From Candidatus Omnitrophota bacterium (GTDB taxonomy: Bacteria > Omnitrophota > Omnitrophia > Omnitrophales > JACQLI01), in contig JACQLI010000044.1 in assembly GCA_016204125.1 (NCBI GenBank), forward strand, positions 1 through 34,838: DNA of 34,838 nt. Direction: 5' to 3'. Below the pieces are notes generated by a model. It was not told the DNA's origin and ran no database searches. It saw nothing but the letters and a program-made list of their open reading frames with translations. Shown here piece after piece: positions 18,817 to 27,534 of the stretch (the first letter of the stretch is position 1; each line of letters opens with the position of its first letter). The position numbers were made by a program, and so were the translations under genes.

Positions 18817-20517
18817 CTAGGGATTTGAGTTAGCTTCCTCTTTTGTGACTACGGGAGGCTGTCCGTAAACAGTTAGTAAACCGCCTTCTTTCACGTAAAA
18901 GATGAAATATTTGTCTGGATCAACAGGGCCTATCGCAAAAGGCAACGGCCCCCACAAATCCGAATAAAATCCAGCTCCAAGCTCTGGTGTCATTGTGCCA
19001 ATCCCGTCGAGCTCAAACTGAAGAATATCAATTCCCTTCAAAAGTTCTTTTTGAAGAATTAACGGATTGGAGTTGTTTCCTGGCATGACGATGAGATCAC
19101 CAATGCTACCCTCAGAGGCATTTGCTTCAAGGGGCTTTGTCCCTAATGATTCCATGTAGTATTGAAATCCCCAATGTCCTTGAAACCATACTGTGCCATT
19201 TTGACGAGTTTGAATAATCTTGCGGATCGCCTTCGAAGCGCTCCGTGCGGCATTGGCCCAAGAGTAATCCGCGTGTGTGACTAACAACGCAAGAAGTGCT
19301 GGTGCGATGAGCAATAGAAAAGCCTTCATTCCCTTCCATTGAGGATTCGTGCGTTCAAGTCGACGTGTTAATAGAATCCCAGCAGCTGGAACCATGGGAA
19401 GGACGCTCCGTCCGTTAACTGTCCAGTTGATAAAAGTGGCAAAGATAAAAGTCCCGAGCACCCACAGAACGAGTAAAAGGGAATCGGCATCTTTCGAATG
19501 CAGAAAATCGATAACCGCGAATCCCAGGATGCTAAGCCCCCCCAAAATCATCACATCAAATTGAAGAAGAAAACTCCACCTGAGGCTTTGATCAACACTT
19601 CTCAAAGAAAAGCTGTCGGCCGATCCAAAAAGAAAGGCCCACAGTGTGAGTAAGAAAGTCGATAGAATAAACATTCCGACTGCTGCACGCCGCCGCCAGA
19701 GAAAAGGAAAATAGAAAAGCGCTGTCGAAACGCATCCGCCCGTGAATGACAACCCTGTAAGTCCATGTGAAAAGAGTTGCCCCCCATGTTTCCATTTGGT
19801 CTCCGTAGCATAAGAAGCGGCGTCGAGAAGTAAGCCTCTTCCATAGAGCATATGAGTCGCCCATTGGTAACCCGCAAGGATGATTGTTGGAATAATCAAG
19901 AATAGGATCCAGGTTCCGAGTTTTCGTTTCTCCAAAAAAGTATAAAGAATAAGGAGCGGCAGAAGTGCCATTCCAAAATACTTAGTGAGAGTAGAGACGG
20001 CTATCAGCAAACCTCCTAAAAGAAGCTTTGTCCATTTATCTTCTTTGATGCCTTGTCTCCAGAAAACGACTGCCCATATCCAAAATGTCGCCATCATGGT
20101 GTCACACATCACGTTGGTGCTCGATACAAGAAAGACGGGCGTCAAGATAGACGCGAGTGATGCCAAAAGAGGATTGGAACACAAGTCCTTCGCTAAATAG
20201 AACGTCCCCAGAGCAAAGAAGACGGCGGGAATGAGATAAGCTATATGCAAAACTACTTCCTTCCATTCAAAGAGACCTCCGAACAGTGCGAGATAATACG
20301 AAGCAAGTGGTGGGTTTTTCATCACCTCGGCCATGGGGTGTTTGAAGCCGTACCAATTCACGGTAAAACCGTAAAAGTCGAGGGGGTTGGCCTGAATATG
20401 TTTCGCCGCCCAAATGAAGAGAGTGTCATCAATATGAAAGGCCTTATTGATAAAAGGGAGAAGGCAGGCGAGTGTTACTGCTACAGGAATAAGGGCTGGA
20501 TTCTTAAGTATTCTCAT
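18817..20517 (-). CDS. Polytopic membrane glycosyltransferase, GT39/ArnT-like
   Basis: N-terminal INKAFHIDDTLFIWAAKHI with many TM helices and a DTMMATFWIWAVVF segment. Confidence 0.7.
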   Translation of the reverse strand: MRILKNPALIPVAVTLACLLPFINKAFHIDDTLFIWAAKHIQANPLDFYGFTVNWYGFKHPMAEVMKNPPLASYYLALFGGLFEWKEVVLHIAYLIPAVFFALGTFYLAKDLCSNPLLASLASILTPVFLVSSTNVMCDTMMATFWIWAVVFWRQGIKEDKWTKLLLGGLLIAVSTLTKYFGMALLPLLILYTFLEKRKLGTWILFLIIPTIILAGYQWATHMLYGRGLLLDAASYATETKWKHGGQLFSHGLTGLSFTGGCVSTALFYFPFLWRRRAAVGMFILSTFLLTLWAFLFGSADSFSLRSVDQSLRWSFLLQFDVMILGGLSILGFAVIDFLHSKDADSLLLVLWVLGTFIFATFINWTVNGRSVLPMVPAAGILLTRRLERTNPQWKGMKAFLLLIAPALLALLVTHADYSWANAARSASKAIRKIIQTRQNGTVWFQGHWGFQYYMESLGTKPLEANASEGSIGDLIVMPGNNSNPLILQKELLKGIDILQFELDGIGTMTPELGAGFYSDLWGPLPFAIGPVDPDKYFIFYVKEGGLLTVYGQPPVVTKEEANSNP

Positions 20518-20561
20518 ATCCTCTTATTAAAGAACGGCGGATTTTGACAAAAGAAAAGTGC

Positions 20562-21485
20562 CTACTTTTCTAGGTCACAAGGAGCCTTGGCTGAAGAAGA
20601 TCCTTGATCAGCTTGGACACCTTGAGATGTATCCTGAAGGCTTCGCATATCAGGGACTGCATTGTGAGGCGTTTCAAATCGATTAAATATATGCCCTCGG
20701 ATCGCATCTGCGGCTGCAAACGCAGAAGCCATTTCCCCAACAGGTGGTGCCAGTGCGCTGACACTTGGCTTCGAAGCAGGATTGAGCATCGCCAATCGAT
20801 CGGGGCCTTTTTCCTGAGGATCTAGGAAACCTCCGACAGGTTCTGGATCTTTACCCTTTTTCTTACCTGAATTGGGATCGGTATAAATATGTTCGTCAGG
20901 GGGCAATGGAGGAATATCTTTAGGATCAACGTGAATGTCTGACCCATTTGGGCCTAAGGGCGTCACGTCAATTTTGGCATCAGGATCAAAACTAGGTGGT
21001 TTGTCGCCTGGGTCAGTGTAGATCGTCTCCTCAGGCTCTTTAGGAGCTTCTGTTGAAGCCCACCTACCAGGACCATCCAAACCTTCCGGCATGGGGACTG
21101 TTTCTTCCCTCCCCTGCCTTTGCCATCTTTCCCAGAACTCTTCCCAATCTTCCTCAGCCCCTTCTGGATCTGGATCCGGGTCAATCGGTGTAACAGGCCC
21201 CCATTTCCACGGAGGAGTAAATCCAGCCTTTTCCATCTCTGGTGTCCACAACCACGGATTGCCCTCAGGATCCCAACCTAGCATATCGGGTGGAAGGGTA
21301 TGACCGTCTGACGAACTGTCCTCCTCGGGTTCGGGAGGGTTCTCATCATCGGCCAAGACGGATAAAGGCGAAAATAACAATCCTAGGATTATTATGACAG
21401 TGCCTACACAGAACCAAGTATGAAGTTGAACTTTAGACTGTGGTATGAATAAGGTTTCCATCTGCATCCCACACATTGTCCTCAA
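20562..21485 (-). CDS. Exported acidic, proline-rich protein of unknown function (third gene behind the riboswitch)
   Basis: Signal-like hydrophobic N-terminus ending LSVLADD; low-complexity D/P/E-rich body; C-terminal ASAFAAADAIRG motif. True start may be METLFIP at about 21461. Confidence 0.6.
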   Translation of the reverse strand: MRTMCGMQMETLFIPQSKVQLHTWFCVGTVIIILGLLFSPLSVLADDENPPEPEEDSSSDGHTLPPDMLGWDPEGNPWLWTPEMEKAGFTPPWKWGPVTPIDPDPDPEGAEEDWEEFWERWQRQGREETVPMPEGLDGPGRWASTEAPKEPEETIYTDPGDKPPSFDPDAKIDVTPLGPNGSDIHVDPKDIPPLPPDEHIYTDPNSGKKKGKDPEPVGGFLDPQEKGPDRLAMLNPASKPSVSALAPPVGEMASAFAAADAIRGHIFNRFETPHNAVPDMRSLQDTSQGVQADQGSSSAKAPCDLEK

Positions 21486-22728
21486 TTGTTATATCCATAA
21501 AATTGTCTGGGTCGGGCTGTGTAACCTCTCGATGTTTGATTCGTCCATTAGGGTGGTAATCCTCTTTGACCTTTCTTCCATTTTTTGGATTAAAAGTTTC
21601 AATTTTATTTCCATTAGCAGGATCTCGAACCTCTTTTCTTATCGGTACCTTATTCTCGTCGAATTCGGTTCGTGTTAGCTTCGTCTGTTTTCCTTCGCTG
21701 TCATATTCGAACTCATTTTTTTCCCTCAGTCTTCCTTCATTATCAAATTGCTCATCGAGTGTTGGTTTTTCATCACTGTTGTATCTTGTGTCTCTCTTAA
21801 GTTTCCCTGTTTCTGGGTTGTATTCCTTTTCACGGACCTTTTTTCCATTCGCATCGGTCTCGATCTCTCTTGTCTTTCGTCCTTGGTCGTCATGAAAAGT
21901 GGTCAATGTATTTCCATTATCGAGCCTTCTTGTCTCGGCTGTCATTCCAGAGGGAGGAGCTACCCCTTGCTGCTCGAGCATTTTCCCATCCATGGGGTCG
22001 GGTAACACAATTGGAGACTCAACTTTGCCTGGGATTTTTTCACTAGCTGAGCGTCCCGTTTCCTCTTTATTCCCAGATCCCGAAGGCTCAGGTGTAATGA
22101 GCTTGCCATCCGTGGGATCACCCAACCAAATGGGTGATGTTTTCCCTGACGGAGTTGCGGTCACTCTATTTGTATCTCCTCCGCTCGGCTTCGGGTCTGT
22201 CGGAACAGGATCGATCAGCTTGCCTTTCGTAGGATCGCCAAACCAGAGAGTCGGGCCTTGGTTGGTGTTCTTTTCGGAAAGAGGGTTCTTTCCGTTATCT
22301 TTTGGTTGTGGGGCGGGCGGTATAGGATCGACCAATTTTCCGTCTTTAGGGTCACCTAACCAAATGGGCGATGTTTTTCCTGAGGGAGATTCGGTAACTC
22401 TATTTTTCTCTCCTGAACTTGGCTTTGGGCCTGGCGGCACTGGATCGATGAGTTTTCCTTTAACCCATGACGTGTCAGGATAACTAGGGAGATTGCCCTG
22501 TTCTGTTGCGGATGACCCTCCAGGTGAAACATTTCTTAGTGCTATGAGGTCTCCTGACGGGTTATCGTTCGAGGTGTGGCCACTTTGTTCTAAGTGTTCA
22601 ACGTACTCCTGCGGATACGCAAAAGAATTTTCTGCGTTGAGGAAAGAAATCCCCAACACGACTGCGATCAACAGGATCTTTGATCCTTTACCCCACGGCA
22701 TAATCACTTCCATATTCATCATAGGCAT
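21433..22728 (-). CDS. Exported repeat protein: N-terminal GKLIDPVPPxPKPS repeats, C-terminal MORN/YD-like repeats
   Basis: Signal peptide-like KILLIAVVLGISFLNAENSFA; repeated DPxDGKLI/VDPIP units; repeats such as DDQGRKTREIETDANGKKVREKEYNPETGKLKRDTRYN. Probable start MPWGKGSK at about 22701. Confidence 0.7.
   Translation of the reverse strand: MPMMNMEVIMPWGKGSKILLIAVVLGISFLNAENSFAYPQEYVEHLEQSGHTSNDNPSGDLIALRNVSPGGSSATEQGNLPSYPDTSWVKGKLIDPVPPGPKPSSGEKNRVTESPSGKTSPIWLGDPKDGKLVDPIPPAPQPKDNGKNPLSEKNTNQGPTLWFGDPTKGKLIDPVPTDPKPSGGDTNRVTATPSGKTSPIWLGDPTDGKLITPEPSGSGNKEETGRSASEKIPGKVESPIVLPDPMDGKMLEQQGVAPPSGMTAETRRLDNGNTLTTFHDDQGRKTREIETDANGKKVREKEYNPETGKLKRDTRYNSDEKPTLDEQFDNEGRLREKNEFEYDSEGKQTKLTRTEFDENKVPIRKEVRDPANGNKIETFNPKNGRKVKEDYHPNGRIKHREVTQPDPDNFMDITIEDNVWDADGNLIHTTV
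21975..22465 (-). repeat. In-gene tandem repeats encoding about five GKL[I/V]-P-rich units
   Basis: GKLIDPVPPGPKPS / GKLVDPIPPAPQPK / GKLIDPVPTDPKPS / GKLITPEPSGSG / GKMLEQQG, separated by (S)PIWLGDPxD-type spacers. Confidence 0.75.
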
Positions 22729-23881
22729 CGTGGGCTTGACCCGAATCGACAGGATGGTCTTGCATCATCGCAAAGCCACGGATATCGGGTTTGTCTGCTG
22801 GCATTCCCTTTCCGGCTGCGTTGGCAACACCGTTACGAATCTCGTCAACTGCTGCAAAGGCGCTCGCCTCCGGCCTTATAGCAAAAGCAGTGGTGGTGTC
22901 CCGAATAATGTAATAGGATTTCCCTGTCGCTTGATCAACATCGCTATATCCAATAATAGAATCCCAGTTAAGATTGGGAGGTTCATTGCCAAAGGGGACG
23001 GCTTTATATGTCGAACCGCCTGGAACTTTGACAATCATAGAGCCGTCATCAAGCATCTTCCTGTCTTTAAGATCTGAAATGATGAAGAGAGGCCGTGCTG
23101 GCATCATGACGAGATCCTGTTCTTGCGTATCGCTTGGACGGTCTATGGGTTTTTGATCCATGGCCAGAGCTCTTGAATCGGGAAGATTGGCTTGTTCATT
23201 CCCTTCTCCCTCACCATGTGGATAAAGCATGGGATCGGGACGAGATGGTAAGAAGTCGACGTCGACCCCTTCCATTTCTTGCTTGTGGCCCTCCAATTGC
23301 CCTAGATCTCGAGTCGCATCCTCAATGGTTTCTTCCGCATCTGCTTTCTTCTCCCTAAGCCTTCTCAATTCTCTTTGAATCCCCTTTCTCCCCAATTCAC
23401 TTGTTTCACGAGAAAGCTCTTCTTCCTTACGCGCGATATCTTCGCTCAGGCTTTGTTGATCCGTCCTTGCCTTATCTAAGGTTTGCTCCGTTTTTTGAAT
23501 CTCTCGGTCAACTCTGTTAATGAAATTTTGTTTGAGGTCTTCAAATCGCTTGAGTTCCCTTTGAACATCTTTGAGGAACCTAGCTGCTCTTTCTCCCGCC
23601 TTGTGGTATTGATCGAGGGCTTCGTCAACTTCTTCCTGCGTCGCCTGGCCTTGTTCATGCTGTGATTTCTTCTCGAAATATTCCCGTCTCTTTTCGTAAG
23701 CTTTGTTGACATTATTCAGATAGACATCCTCCGAACCGTTCGCCCTGTCTGCTTGTTCTCGGAGACCCTCTTTCATCCCATTCCAATCGGGTACTTCCCC
23801 CACCTTAATCCCTGGGTCCGCTTGTACTTCACTCACCACAAAAACAAAAAGCCCAAACACTAACAAAGTGATGCCTCGCAT
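22688..23881 (-). CDS. Exported coiled-coil protein of unknown function (first gene behind the riboswitch)
   Basis: Signal peptide MRGITLLVFGLFVFVVSEVQADPG; long charged helical region; C-terminal EASAFAAVDEIRNG motif; AAAGGAG ribosome-binding site upstream. Confidence 0.75.
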   Translation of the reverse strand: MRGITLLVFGLFVFVVSEVQADPGIKVGEVPDWNGMKEGLREQADRANGSEDVYLNNVNKAYEKRREYFEKKSQHEQGQATQEEVDEALDQYHKAGERAARFLKDVQRELKRFEDLKQNFINRVDREIQKTEQTLDKARTDQQSLSEDIARKEEELSRETSELGRKGIQRELRRLREKKADAEETIEDATRDLGQLEGHKQEMEGVDVDFLPSRPDPMLYPHGEGEGNEQANLPDSRALAMDQKPIDRPSDTQEQDLVMMPARPLFIISDLKDRKMLDDGSMIVKVPGGSTYKAVPFGNEPPNLNWDSIIGYSDVDQATGKSYYIIRDTTTAFAIRPEASAFAAVDEIRNGVANAAGKGMPADKPDIRGFAMMQDHPVDSGQAHDAYDEYGSDYAVG

Positions 23882-23903
23882 GATCAGATCTCCTTTCTGT
23901 CAG

Positions 23904-23952
23904 AAAAACAAAAAACCCATTTCCGAAAAGGACATTTTCGAAAAATGGGTTT
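23904..23952 (-). terminator. Riboswitch expression-platform terminator
   Basis: Minus strand AAACCCATTTttcgaaaatgtccttttcggAAATGGGTTTTTTGTTTTT, between the aptamer and the start of the first exported-protein gene. Confidence 0.85.
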
Positions 23953-23959
23953 CCTTATC

Positions 23960-24082
23960 ACCGGCAACCCAGCCAGCCCCATTCTTACAGGGCTCCGTGG
24001 CTTTGCCCGCCAAATTCCGCGGCGGGTCCGCCAAGTACTTTGGCGGACGTCCCATTCTCACGAATGGTTTGCCCTTTTCGGT
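23960..24082 (-). ncRNA. GEMM-I / c-di-GMP-I riboswitch aptamer interrupted by a palindromic insertion
   Basis: Minus strand ACCGAAAAGGGCAAACCATTC-GTGA-GAATGGGACG-[42 nt]-CAAAGCCACGGAGCCC...GGGGCTGGCTGGGTTGCCGGT; matches GEMM-I GGGCAAACC, GNRA-capped stem, GGGACGCAAAGCC and GGGTTGCCG. Confidence 0.85.
24006..24047. repeat. 42-bp palindromic element inserted in the riboswitch aptamer
   Basis: Minus strand TCCGCCAAAGTACTTGGCGGA-CCCGCCGCGGAATTTGGCGGG: two adjacent hairpins lying exactly between GGGACG and CAAAGCC. Confidence 0.8.
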
Positions 24083-24168
24083 CAGTAGGAATTCCTACTC
24101 ATTAAAAATACACGGAAACTCTCCAAAATGCAAACGGGTATCTACGTAACTCTTGATCAGAAAGTGGG

Positions 24169-24627
24169 TTAAGACTTCTTTTCGAGTTGCAGGATATGGA
24201 AGGCGAGTCTTGTTTCCATCACCATAAAGAGGATGGCTACAAAGATGCAAATCATTCCTGCTAAGAAGATAAACACCGATGGATACGCAAGGGGAAGAAC
24301 CGAGTATCTATTGAGAAAGAGAAAAACTGAAGTAGCGATAAAACAAAGGATGGCTACGTAATTGAAATGAATGGCATTCTTTACCTGCATTGTACGTCTA
24401 ATGAGTTCTTCAAGTTGCAGTTTAAGACTATGCAGACGTTCGTTATCAATAGGGCTCCGATCAAGCCTTTGTTCAAGGAGACGCCTCTCTTCGTTGAGAA
24501 GCCGAAAGCGGTTGAAGAGACTCGAAAACTTATTCTGCAGTGCCAAAAGAAGAAGCGCAGCACTTGAAATCATCACCGCGGGTGAAAGTGTGTATTGAAT
24601 AATCTCGGCTGCGTCAGACGGCTGCAA
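24169..24627 (-). CDS. DUF2721 family membrane protein
   Basis: IQYTLSPAVMISSAALLLLALQNKFSSLFNRFRLLNEERR. Confidence 0.8.
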   Translation of the reverse strand: MQPSDAAEIIQYTLSPAVMISSAALLLLALQNKFSSLFNRFRLLNEERRLLEQRLDRSPIDNERLHSLKLQLEELIRRTMQVKNAIHFNYVAILCFIATSVFLFLNRYSVLPLAYPSVFIFLAGMICIFVAILFMVMETRLAFHILQLEKKS

Positions 24628-24645
24628 TAAAGGCTACCCCAAAAT

Positions 24646-24948
24646 TTATTCGACGTTGATCACGCAATTCCAAGAGCCGAATGGATTCGGTACACACTCC
24701 TTGGGATCGGGATCACATTCCCAGACTCCGTCCACAAAATAGCGATATTCGTAACGGCCAGGAGCGAGTTGCAGCGTGATTTGCCACTTCCCTTTTCGAT
24801 CTTTCTTCATAGAAGATGCGCTGAGATCCCAATCATTGAAACTTCCCGCAAGAAAAACGGACCGAGCCGAGGGCGCGTCATATTCAAATTGGATTTTTCG
24901 AACTGTCCTTTTCAGGGCTTTGGGTTCCATCAGATGAGTGAATGGCAT
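24646..24948 (-). CDS. Stand-alone CBM48 / AMPK-type glycogen-binding domain protein
   Basis: VFLAGSFNDWDLSASSMKKDRKGKWQITLQLAPGRYEYRYFVDGVWECDP. Confidence 0.88.
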   Translation of the reverse strand: MPFTHLMEPKALKRTVRKIQFEYDAPSARSVFLAGSFNDWDLSASSMKKDRKGKWQITLQLAPGRYEYRYFVDGVWECDPDPKECVPNPFGSWNCVINVE

Positions 24949-24994
24949 GGAGATTTCCTCCTTTTCAAAAATTTAACGGCAAATTACAGGAGTA

Positions 24995-25378
24995 TTATAC
25001 TCTCAATGCCCGGCGAGTGAAATAGATCATCCAGATTACGGGAAAGACGAGGAAGACAGATACCCTCGGATGAAGCACGTTCTTGATGCGGTCAAGGAGG
25101 GTCGGTTCTTCAAAAAGCCAGAAGGTCCACACGAAGTAGGCAAGGTAGCAGCCGAATCCGAAGCCTGCGAGAGCAAGGACAAGGCTGAGGGGTATGGCCC
25201 ACGGCCTCGATTTCCAGAATCCCCAGACACAAGTCACCAGGGCAATGAAGATTGCTGCATCAAGAAGCGTCCACCAGGAAAGAAGCTTTTCATTAATGTT
25301 AACTAGAGCGTAACAAACGTAAGCCGAGTAAAGTACGCCCAGAAAAATAAGAATTTTGGCAGGGTTCAAGCGGATCAT
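24995..25378 (-). CDS. Small polytopic membrane protein of unknown function
   Basis: About four hydrophobic segments in a 127-aa ORF that fits the operon direction. Confidence 0.55.
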   Translation of the reverse strand: MIRLNPAKILIFLGVLYSAYVCYALVNINEKLLSWWTLLDAAIFIALVTCVWGFWKSRPWAIPLSLVLALAGFGFGCYLAYFVWTFWLFEEPTLLDRIKNVLHPRVSVFLVFPVIWMIYFTRRALRV

Positions 25379-25407
25379 AGCAACCTTATTCTACCATTCC
25401 AGGTTTT

Positions 25408-25623
25408 TCAATCAATGCTGGAACTTGGGTAACGGTCGTAACTACCCGATACACCCTGCGAATCAGGTGCGTTTTTGTGGTACCAGCGGCGGTCTACGGG
25501 ATTGTATTCCAAATCGGAATTAAGCTCCCTCTCATTATAACGTCCTGGAGCTGCCACGCACCCGCTAAGAAACAGAAGGGCAATAATTAGGGTGGGTCTG
25601 AAAGGTGTAAAGTCGTTTCTCAA
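25408..25623 (-). CDS. Small lipoprotein of unknown function
   Basis: Lipobox-like IIALLFLSGC near the N-terminus. Confidence 0.5.
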   Translation of the reverse strand: MRNDFTPFRPTLIIALLFLSGCVAAPGRYNERELNSDLEYNPVDRRWYHKNAPDSQGVSGSYDRYPSSSID

Positions 25624-25626
25624 TCC

Positions 25627-26172
25627 TTAATCTTCGGAGGCGTGCGTCAGAGCGGCGAGAACCGACGGATTGATTCTTGACGATCCTCCCAGACTTTCTC
25701 GAACCTTCGTCGCTGTCTCTTTCAGAGTAGTCTTGAACACAAAAGCAAGCTCTCCAACAAGACCTTTTGCGGAGTGCTCCAGCATTTGACGTTTTTTTTG
25801 ATCTTTTGCTTCAAGGGTGTCATGAGAAAAAGACAAGATGGCCTGGGCCAGGACCCAGGGTTGATTTTTCTGACTTAACGAGGAGGCGGGTTCAATCTCA
25901 ACATTGGAAGGGACTGCTTTGATATCTCCTTCTTTTAAGTATTCCATGATCTCGTTCGCTTCCCTAACTGAAACAAGCAGATGGAAACCCGAGCCTTCTA
26001 TATCGGGGGCTGCAATGACAAAGCGCACCTTCATCTTATTGGGCGTTTTTGGCACTAAGGAATAACAAAGGACTTCTTTGCCCGATCGGTTTTGTTTAAG
26101 AAGCCCATCCACACGGCATAGCCCATGAACCGCGTGGTAGAGTAAATCACCCTGAACAATCTCTTCTTTCAT
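25627..26172 (-). CDS. CarD/CdnL-like transcriptional regulator
   Basis: N-terminal GDLLYHAVHGLCRVDGLLKQNRSGKEVLCYSLVP resembles the CarD RID domain. Confidence 0.65.
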   Translation of the reverse strand: MKEEIVQGDLLYHAVHGLCRVDGLLKQNRSGKEVLCYSLVPKTPNKMKVRFVIAAPDIEGSGFHLLVSVREANEIMEYLKEGDIKAVPSNVEIEPASSLSQKNQPWVLAQAILSFSHDTLEAKDQKKRQMLEHSAKGLVGELAFVFKTTLKETATKVRESLGGSSRINPSVLAALTHASED

Positions 26173-26263
26173 CTTAATAGTATATAACTGTTTCCTTAAA
26201 AAGAGTGATTTATGTGAGGAATAGGCACGAGAAAGGTGAATTTTACCTTAATTGGCCTTAAAA

Positions 26264-27502
26264 TTAGAGACGTCTTCGGAAACGGCCATGTGACCTGCGG
26301 GGTGCAAAGACATATCGGGTGGGTGCCGCGAAACGTTCAAGCGGAATTTCAGGATGCTCCGAAATTGGCAGTGCAGTCCGTATCAGCCGCTCAATACTTT
26401 GGACATCATTCCTTTGGTCAGGCGTGGCAAAAGAGATGGCGTGTCCCTGATGGCCCGCACGGCTGGTGCGCCCGATCCTGTGGACGTAATTCTCCGCATC
26501 TTCTGGAAGGTCGTAATTGATCACAACTTCAATTCCGGTCACATCAATCCCGCGTGCTGCGATATCGGTCGCAACAAGCACCCGATAGCGGCCCGCCTTA
26601 AAACCTTCTAGCGCTTCGCGCCGCTGACTGAGCGAACGGTCAGAATGAATCTCGGCCGCGGGATAGCCCATGGCCCTGATGCTCCGAGTCGTCTTACGCG
26701 CTCCGATCTTGGTACGCCTGAAGATAAGGATACTTCCCCGATACTGCGTAAGGAGTTTGGCTAAAAGGTCATTTTTGTTTTCTTTTTTGACAATGAAAAG
26801 CTCCTGGGTCAGTCTTTCGACAAGTGTTCCAGAAGGAGCGATTTCCACATTGATCGGGAGTTTCATGTAAGAGGCCGCGATCGCCGCAACAGCCTGCGGC
26901 ATGGTGGCACAGAAAAGCATGGTCTGGCGATCCCGCGGCAGGGCTTTGAGGATCTGTCCGATCTGCGGGAGAAAACCCATGTCGAGCATGCGGTCTGCCT
27001 CATCGAGGACCAAAACGTGCACATCGGCAAGCATGACCGTACGCTGGCTCATATGATCAAGCAATCGGCCTGGCGTGGCAATAATCACACTCGGATTTTT
27101 GCGGAGTGATCGGATCTGTTCATTCATGGAGGCCCCGCCGATCACCACGGCATTTCGAATGCCGAAGGTGGAGCCAATTTTTTGGAAGGTCTCCGCAACT
27201 TGAACCGCTAGCTCACGGGTCGGCACCAGCACAACCCCCTTCCCCTTCCTCTGCGAGAAACGCTGCACCATGGGGATAGCAAAAGCGAGCGTCTTTCCCG
27301 TTCCTGTTTGCGCAATGCCGACCAGATCTTTGCCTTCAATTGCAGGCGGGATCGCCTTCTGCTGGATCGGCGTGGGGATCTTGAATTTCAGCCGATCAAT
27401 CACTCCAATCATCTGAGGCGCAATTCCAAGTCCGTCAAAACTGATGGGGTTATTCACAAGGGGGTATTCTACTCTTGGAAACTTGGGCTTCAAGTGGTAC
27501 AT
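26264..27502 (-). CDS. DEAD-box RNA helicase (RhlE-like)
   Basis: AQTGTGKT, PTRELAVQV, VLDEADRMLDMGF, VATDIAARGIDV, HRIGRTSRAG. Confidence 0.95.
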   Translation of the reverse strand: MYHLKPKFPRVEYPLVNNPISFDGLGIAPQMIGVIDRLKFKIPTPIQQKAIPPAIEGKDLVGIAQTGTGKTLAFAIPMVQRFSQRKGKGVVLVPTRELAVQVAETFQKIGSTFGIRNAVVIGGASMNEQIRSLRKNPSVIIATPGRLLDHMSQRTVMLADVHVLVLDEADRMLDMGFLPQIGQILKALPRDRQTMLFCATMPQAVAAIAASYMKLPINVEIAPSGTLVERLTQELFIVKKENKNDLLAKLLTQYRGSILIFRRTKIGARKTTRSIRAMGYPAAEIHSDRSLSQRREALEGFKAGRYRVLVATDIAARGIDVTGIEVVINYDLPEDAENYVHRIGRTSRAGHQGHAISFATPDQRNDVQSIERLIRTALPISEHPEIPLERFAAPTRYVFAPRRSHGRFRRRL

Positions 27503-27534
27503 TTTTGGGGTAAGATCAGCTAGGAGGGCAATAT

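Noticed and set aside
21899-23077. Two 194-aa plus-strand ORFs opposite the exported-protein genes
   Set aside because: They mirror the repeats of the minus-strand gene; the minus frames have signal peptides, ribosome-binding sites and ordered overlaps.
23868-24149. 93-aa plus-strand ORF
   Set aside because: Covers the terminator, riboswitch and palindromic insert on the opposite strand; no coding character.
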